A stretch of 64,000 bases of DNA from Mariprofundus aestuarium (GTDB lineage Bacteria; Pseudomonadota; Zetaproteobacteria; Mariprofundales; Mariprofundaceae). The stretch spans positions 1,171,001 to 1,235,000 of the forward strand of contig NZ_CP018799.1 of NCBI RefSeq assembly GCF_002795805.1. The letters run 5' to 3'. The position numbers were made by a program, and so were the translations under genes. The notes below the pieces were generated by a model. The model saw only the letters and a list, made by a program, of their open reading frames with translations, did no database searches and was not told the origin of the DNA. This document shows, piece by piece, positions 58,331-64,000 of the stretch. Numbering within the stretch: position 1 is the first letter of the stretch; every line of letters starts with the position of its first letter.

Positions 58331-58732
58331 TTAAACCAGCGGAGCCTGGGTTATCCGCACGGGTTGCGGTCGTGACATCTCATCACGCAGTTCATCTTCA
58401 CTGAAGATGCCCTTCTTGATCAGCAGGCGGGTGATGACCTCCAGTTGCTTCTGATCGACTGGGCCCAGAGCAGGGAGGGGCACCGATTCACTGACGGCTC
58501 TCTTCGTGTCGGCCTGAATACCACAATTCTGGCGAATCATATTTAGCAGTTCTTCATCCACGATGCCTGTGGTTTTTAATCCCTTCTTTGACTGGAAATC
58601 CTTGACTGCATCGCGGGTCGACACCCCGAATATTCCGGGCTGATCGTTCATAGGGTAACCCATGCGCTGCAACAGCTCCTGCAGCATCGAAACCCCTTTG
58701 CCGCGCATGAACATTTTCAGCTTCTTATTCAT
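58331..58732 (-). CDS. Peptidoglycan-binding-domain protein (PG_binding_1)
   Basis: The protein has 133 residues. It carries one PG_binding_1 repeat: GVSMLQELLQRMGYPMNDQPGIFGVSTRDAVKDFQSKKGLKTTGIVDEELLNMI, the usual L-Q-x-x-L..G-x-F-G-x-x-T-x-x-A-V-x-x-F-Q pattern. No signal peptide is visible, so the domain seems to be cytoplasmic or fused to something else by complex formation. The C-terminal part (LEVITRLLIKKGIFSEDELRDEM) is an alpha-helical hairpin-like element. It lies 16 bp after icd and 12 bp before the degenerate ATPase. Confidence 0.75.
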   Translation of the reverse strand: MNKKLKMFMRGKGVSMLQELLQRMGYPMNDQPGIFGVSTRDAVKDFQSKKGLKTTGIVDEELLNMIRQNCGIQADTKRAVSESVPLPALGPVDQKQLEVITRLLIKKGIFSEDELRDEMSRPQPVRITQAPLV

Positions 58733-58748
58733 TTTTGTCCCTTCTTAA

Positions 58749-61212
<2,464 letters not shown>

Positions 61213-62805
61213 TTGATTTCTACATCCGGTATTACAATGCAGTTTGGGGACAAACCCCTTTTTGAAAACATCTCAACCAAATTTGGAGATGGCAATCGCT
61301 ATGGCCTGATCGGCGCCAATGGTTGCGGTAAGTCCACACTAATGAAAATCCTTGGTGGAGACCTGGTTCCAACGGCTGGCAATGTTATTCTGGATAAGCA
61401 TGAGCGGCTGGGCAAGCTGCGTCAGGATCACTTCGCCTTTGAAGAGTTTACAGTACTAGACACCGTGATGATGGGTCATGAAGAGCTGTGGAAGATCAAA
61501 CAGGAGCGTGATTTCCTCTATTCTCAGGATGAACTGAGTGAAGAGGATGGTATGCGTGCCGGTGATCTGGAAAGCGAATTTGCCGATCTGGATGGTTACA
61601 GCGCAGAGCCCAATGCGGGCGAACTGCTGATCAGTATGGGCATTCCGGTAGAGGATCATTATGACCTGATGAAATCCATTGCCCCGGGTTTGAAGCTGCG
61701 TGTGCTGCTGGCACAGGCACTGTTTGGCGAGCCGGAGATCATTCTTCTGGATGAGCCGACCAACAACCTGGATCTCAATGCAATCCGCTGGCTTGAAAGC
61801 GTGATCAATGCACAGAAAGGAACCATGATCATCATCTCCCATGACCGCCACTTCCTCAACAGTGTCTGCACCCATATGGCCGACCTAGATTATGGCGAGT
61901 TGCGTGTTTATCCGGGTAACTATGATGATTACATGGAAGCAGCAGCTCTGGTTCAGGAGCAGTTGCTCACTAAGAACGCCAAGAAGGCAGAGGAGATTCA
62001 GGAGCTTCAGGCCTTCGTGCGTCGCTTCTCTGCCAATGCATCCAAAGCCACCCAGGCACAATCGCGCGCCAAAAAACTTGATAAAATCAAGCTTGATGAA
62101 GTAAAGCCATCAAGCCGTGTGAGCCCATTCATGCGCTTTACGCAGGATAAAAAGCTCTTCCGCATCGCGCTTAATCTTAAAAAGCTGAGTAAGGGTTTTG
62201 ATGAAAGCCTGTTGTTTGAAAACTTCGATTTGACCGTGCCTGTGGGTGAACGTGTTGCCGTCATTGGCCCCAACGGAATTGGTAAAACCACACTGCTGCG
62301 GTGTCTGGCAGGTGATCTTGAGCCAACCTCCGGCGAGATCAAATGGTCGGAGAATGTGAAGATCGGTTATTATGCACAGGATCATTCAGCAGATTTCGCT
62401 GAGGATATAAGTGTTTTTGACTGGATGGCGCAGTGGAAAATCAAGGAGCACGGAGAGCAGGAGGTTCGCGGTAATTTAGGACGCATGCTCTTCTCCCAGA
62501 ACGAGATCAAGAAGTCTGTCAAAGCGCTCTCCGGTGGTGAGAAGGGGCGCATGCTCTTTGGTAAGTTCATGTTCCTCAATCCCAATGTGATGCTGCTTGA
62601 TGAGCCTACCAACCATATGGATATGGAGTTCATTGAGTCGCTGAATACGGCTCTGGAAAACTATCCGGGCACCCTGATCTTTGTCAGCCATGATCGCGAA
62701 CTGATCTCCTCAGTAGCCACACGCATTATTGAGCTTACGCCGGAAGGTATCGTGGATTACCACGGCACGTATGAAGAGTACCTGAAGTCTCAGGGCGTCG
62801 CTTAA
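61213..62805 (+). CDS. ybiT: ABC-F ATPase, YbiT type
   Basis: The protein has 530 residues, exactly the length of E. coli YbiT, from a TTG start (the nearest ATG upstream is closed by a stop). Two ABC cassettes: [14 protein letters not shown] and [24 protein letters not shown] in the first; [28 protein letters not shown] and [12 protein letters not shown] in the second. Between them lies the charged ABC-F linker ([22 protein letters not shown]..). No membrane domain: ABC-F proteins bind the ribosome E site and relieve stalled translation. It is likely monocistronic or leads into the ankyrin gene 66 bp away. Confidence 0.95.
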   Translation: MISTSGITMQFGDKPLFENISTKFGDGNRYGLIGANGCGKSTLMKILGGDLVPTAGNVILDKHERLGKLRQDHFAFEEFTVLDTVMMGHEELWKIKQERDFLYSQDELSEEDGMRAGDLESEFADLDGYSAEPNAGELLISMGIPVEDHYDLMKSIAPGLKLRVLLAQALFGEPEIILLDEPTNNLDLNAIRWLESVINAQKGTMIIISHDRHFLNSVCTHMADLDYGELRVYPGNYDDYMEAAALVQEQLLTKNAKKAEEIQELQAFVRRFSANASKATQAQSRAKKLDKIKLDEVKPSSRVSPFMRFTQDKKLFRIALNLKKLSKGFDESLLFENFDLTVPVGERVAVIGPNGIGKTTLLRCLAGDLEPTSGEIKWSENVKIGYYAQDHSADFAEDISVFDWMAQWKIKEHGEQEVRGNLGRMLFSQNEIKKSVKALSGGEKGRMLFGKFMFLNPNVMLLDEPTNHMDMEFIESLNTALENYPGTLIFVSHDRELISSVATRIIELTPEGIVDYHGTYEEYLKSQGVA

Positions 62806-62871
62806 CCTGGCAGTGATACCTCAGGCTCTTCAAACCTTGATTCCGATGCCAGATGGCTCAATAATTCAAGG

Positions 62872-63300
62872 ATGGATAGTAATAAACCGCTTACGGATGA
62901 AGAGATGGCACATGAAAAAGCGTGGTTTAATGCCGCTGCTCGTGGTGATGAAAAAGCTTTAAGAGAGCTGTTGAAGCTTGGGTTTGATGTCAACGCAACC
63001 GATGCAACAAAATCCACTGCTTTGCATTATGCGGCAAAACATGCCCATCTCACTGTGATGCATTTTCTCATTGAGAATGGTGCGGATTTGAATGCAGCCA
63101 ATGAAAAGCTCTCAACCCCGCTGCACCTGACTGAAAAAAATATTGATGCCATCCGTATTCTACTAGAAGCAGGAGCCGATCCCAATCTGAAGGATTCTGA
63201 CTGGGATTATCCTTATTATTTTGCTTTTTACGGCTCGATGACACGCGAGCTTACCGAGCTGTACATTAAACATGGCGCCCATCTGATGTTATATAAGTAA
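62872..63300 (+). CDS. Ankyrin-repeat protein
   Basis: The protein has 142 residues with about four ankyrin repeats: DEKALRELLKLGFDVNATD, STALHYAAKHAHLTVMHFLIENGADLNAAN, STPLHLTEKNIDAIRILLEAGADPNLKD, and a partial fourth. There is no signal peptide or other domain, so it is a small cytoplasmic protein-binding scaffold. Partner unknown. Confidence 0.9.
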   Translation: MDSNKPLTDEEMAHEKAWFNAAARGDEKALRELLKLGFDVNATDATKSTALHYAAKHAHLTVMHFLIENGADLNAANEKLSTPLHLTEKNIDAIRILLEAGADPNLKDSDWDYPYYFAFYGSMTRELTELYIKHGAHLMLYK

Positions 63301-63336
63301 GTAAGGGTAAGCCCGTATTTATTTAACGCCTGAAAC

Positions 63337-63370
63337 AATAAAGGGCGAGGTATTTACCTCGCCCTTTATT
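63337..63370. terminator. Bidirectional terminator between ankyrin gene and secB
   Basis: AATAAAGGGCGAGGTA-TT-TACCTCGCCCTTTATT is a 16-bp perfect inverted repeat flanked by A/T-rich runs on both sides, ending GTTTTC. It is the strongest terminator in the window and serves both convergent genes. Confidence 0.9.
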
Positions 63371-63387
63371 GTTTTCTCTCTGAGTCT

Positions 63388-63870
63388 TTAGTTGATTACT
63401 GGCTGTTCTTCGGCCTGCTGTTGCTGGCTATTTTGAAACGCTGCCGCAAAATTTACAGGCTCAAGCAGGAGCGGCATGAAACCGCCATCTACCGTCAACT
63501 GGCTGATTAACTGGCGGGTATATGGGAAGATGATAGTAGGGCAATCAACACCAATAAGTGTAGCCATATGCTCTTCAGGAATATTCTTCAAATAAAATAG
63601 TCCAGCATGTTCCACTTCAACCTCAAAAAGCACCTTATCGCTTTCACTATCGCGTGCTACAGATGAGATTTTTATGGATACTTCCCAATGATCAGCATTG
63701 ACCTGCCTGTTTAGAGTACTCAGGTTCATCTCGATCTTTGGCTGATCGGTAGGTGCGGCAAACACTCCCGGCGCATTTGGATTCTCAAATGAGATATCCT
63801 TCACGTATATTTTTTGTACGCTGAATGCTGGCATGTTTTTTTCAGTGGCTGAATTTTCAAGGTCTGACAT
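63388..63870 (-). CDS. secB: Protein-export chaperone SecB
   Basis: The protein has 160 residues. Signatures are FSVQKIYVKDISFENPNAPGVF at the N-terminus and CPTIIFPYTRQLISQLTVDGGFMPLLLEPVNFAAAF near the C-terminus. SecB tetramers hold precursor proteins unfolded and hand them to SecA. The start ATG at 63868-63870 has an AGGAGC ribosome site nearby. It lies 53 bp from the metH end, on the same strand. Confidence 0.96.
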   Translation of the reverse strand: MSDLENSATEKNMPAFSVQKIYVKDISFENPNAPGVFAAPTDQPKIEMNLSTLNRQVNADHWEVSIKISSVARDSESDKVLFEVEVEHAGLFYLKNIPEEHMATLIGVDCPTIIFPYTRQLISQLTVDGGFMPLLLEPVNFAAAFQNSQQQQAEEQPVIN

Positions 63871-63923
63871 AAAAGCTCCTCATCTTTCTATTTTAATGTT
63901 GTTCTGTTTATCTGTGACGCTGA

Positions 63924-64000
63924 TTAGTACCCTAAATTTGGTGCCAGCCACTTTTCGGCTTCTTCCAAATTCAAACCTTTACGCCTGGCGTAATCCTCTA
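63924..64000 (-). CDS. metH: Cobalamin-dependent methionine synthase, last 25 codons (cut by window edge)
   Basis: Reading the minus strand, a frame enters at the right edge and ends in TAA at 63924-63926. The residues EDYARRKGLNLEEAEKWLA followed by PNLGY match the C-terminal end of MetH (DYARRKGMSV..ERWLAPNLGY in E. coli). Only the tip of the SAM-activation domain is visible. The tail is so distinctive that the call is safe despite the length. Confidence 0.9.
   Translation of the reverse strand, partial: EDYARRKGLNLEEAEKWLAPNLGY

Overview
The window is 64 kb of ordinary chromosomal DNA from a Gram-negative bacterium, very probably a proteobacterium. The evidence is lipid A and inner-core LPS genes (lpxL, waaC, waaF), an LPS-export permease (lptF), secB, rdgC, apaH, hisZ next to purA, fxsA and lipocalin blc. 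Genes are densely packed with many 4-bp start/stop overlaps. There are no rRNA or tRNA genes, insertion sequences, prophage or CRISPR arrays that I can see. The species cannot be fixed from the sequence alone. The mix of gamma-like and non-gamma-like genes would suit a lineage such as the Zetaproteobacteria, but that is a guess.

Region 1 (1-12.5 kb) is a cell-envelope cluster. Almost everything is on the minus strand, running Trm112-like protein, lpxL, methyltransferase, waaF, waaC, DUF3108 protein, ICMT-like methyltransferase, methyltransferase, carbamoyltransferase, two glycosyltransferases. lptF is on the plus strand, followed by two more methyltransferases and a glycosyltransferase cut by the left edge. 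Together these build and decorate the LPS core or a surface glycan and help export it.

Region 2 (12.6-23 kb) holds two membrane proteins (Bax-inhibitor-1 family, FxsA) and a c-di-GMP phosphodiesterase with a periplasmic c-type heme sensor. It continues with a fermentative block: pyruvate formate-lyase, its activase and, a little further on, a formate/nitrite channel with an FNR-like box in front. RsgA and RhlE, two RNA/ribosome proteins, lie around them.

Region 3 (23-39 kb) is mixed housekeeping and metabolism: GNAT, an M20 amidohydrolase with a YbdK-type carboxylate-amine ligase, rdgC-apaH, a Rossmann-plus-GGDEF signalling protein, serC with a structured leader, a flavin monooxygenase bracketed by a repeated hairpin, tandem MDR reductases, an opine-type dehydrogenase, MarC, a small RRM protein and a YefM-YoeB toxin-antitoxin module with a readable promoter and operator.

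Region 4 (39-64 kb) carries hrpB, psd, a MYG1-family protein and the outstanding object of the window: a single 1432-codon gene in which ParE and ParC, the two subunits of topoisomerase IV, are fused head to tail (44727-49025). A GyrI-like protein converges on it. Then follow a 2OG-Fe(II) oxygenase, an rnd operon with blc, the overlapping serA-hisZ-purA run, a degenerate ATPase with a peptidoglycan-binding-like partner, monomeric isocitrate dehydrogenase, the ABC-F protein YbiT, an ankyrin protein, secB, and the last codons of metH at the right edge.

The fused topoisomerase IV is the best candidate for something out of the ordinary. The rest is mostly recognisable families in sometimes unusual combinations.
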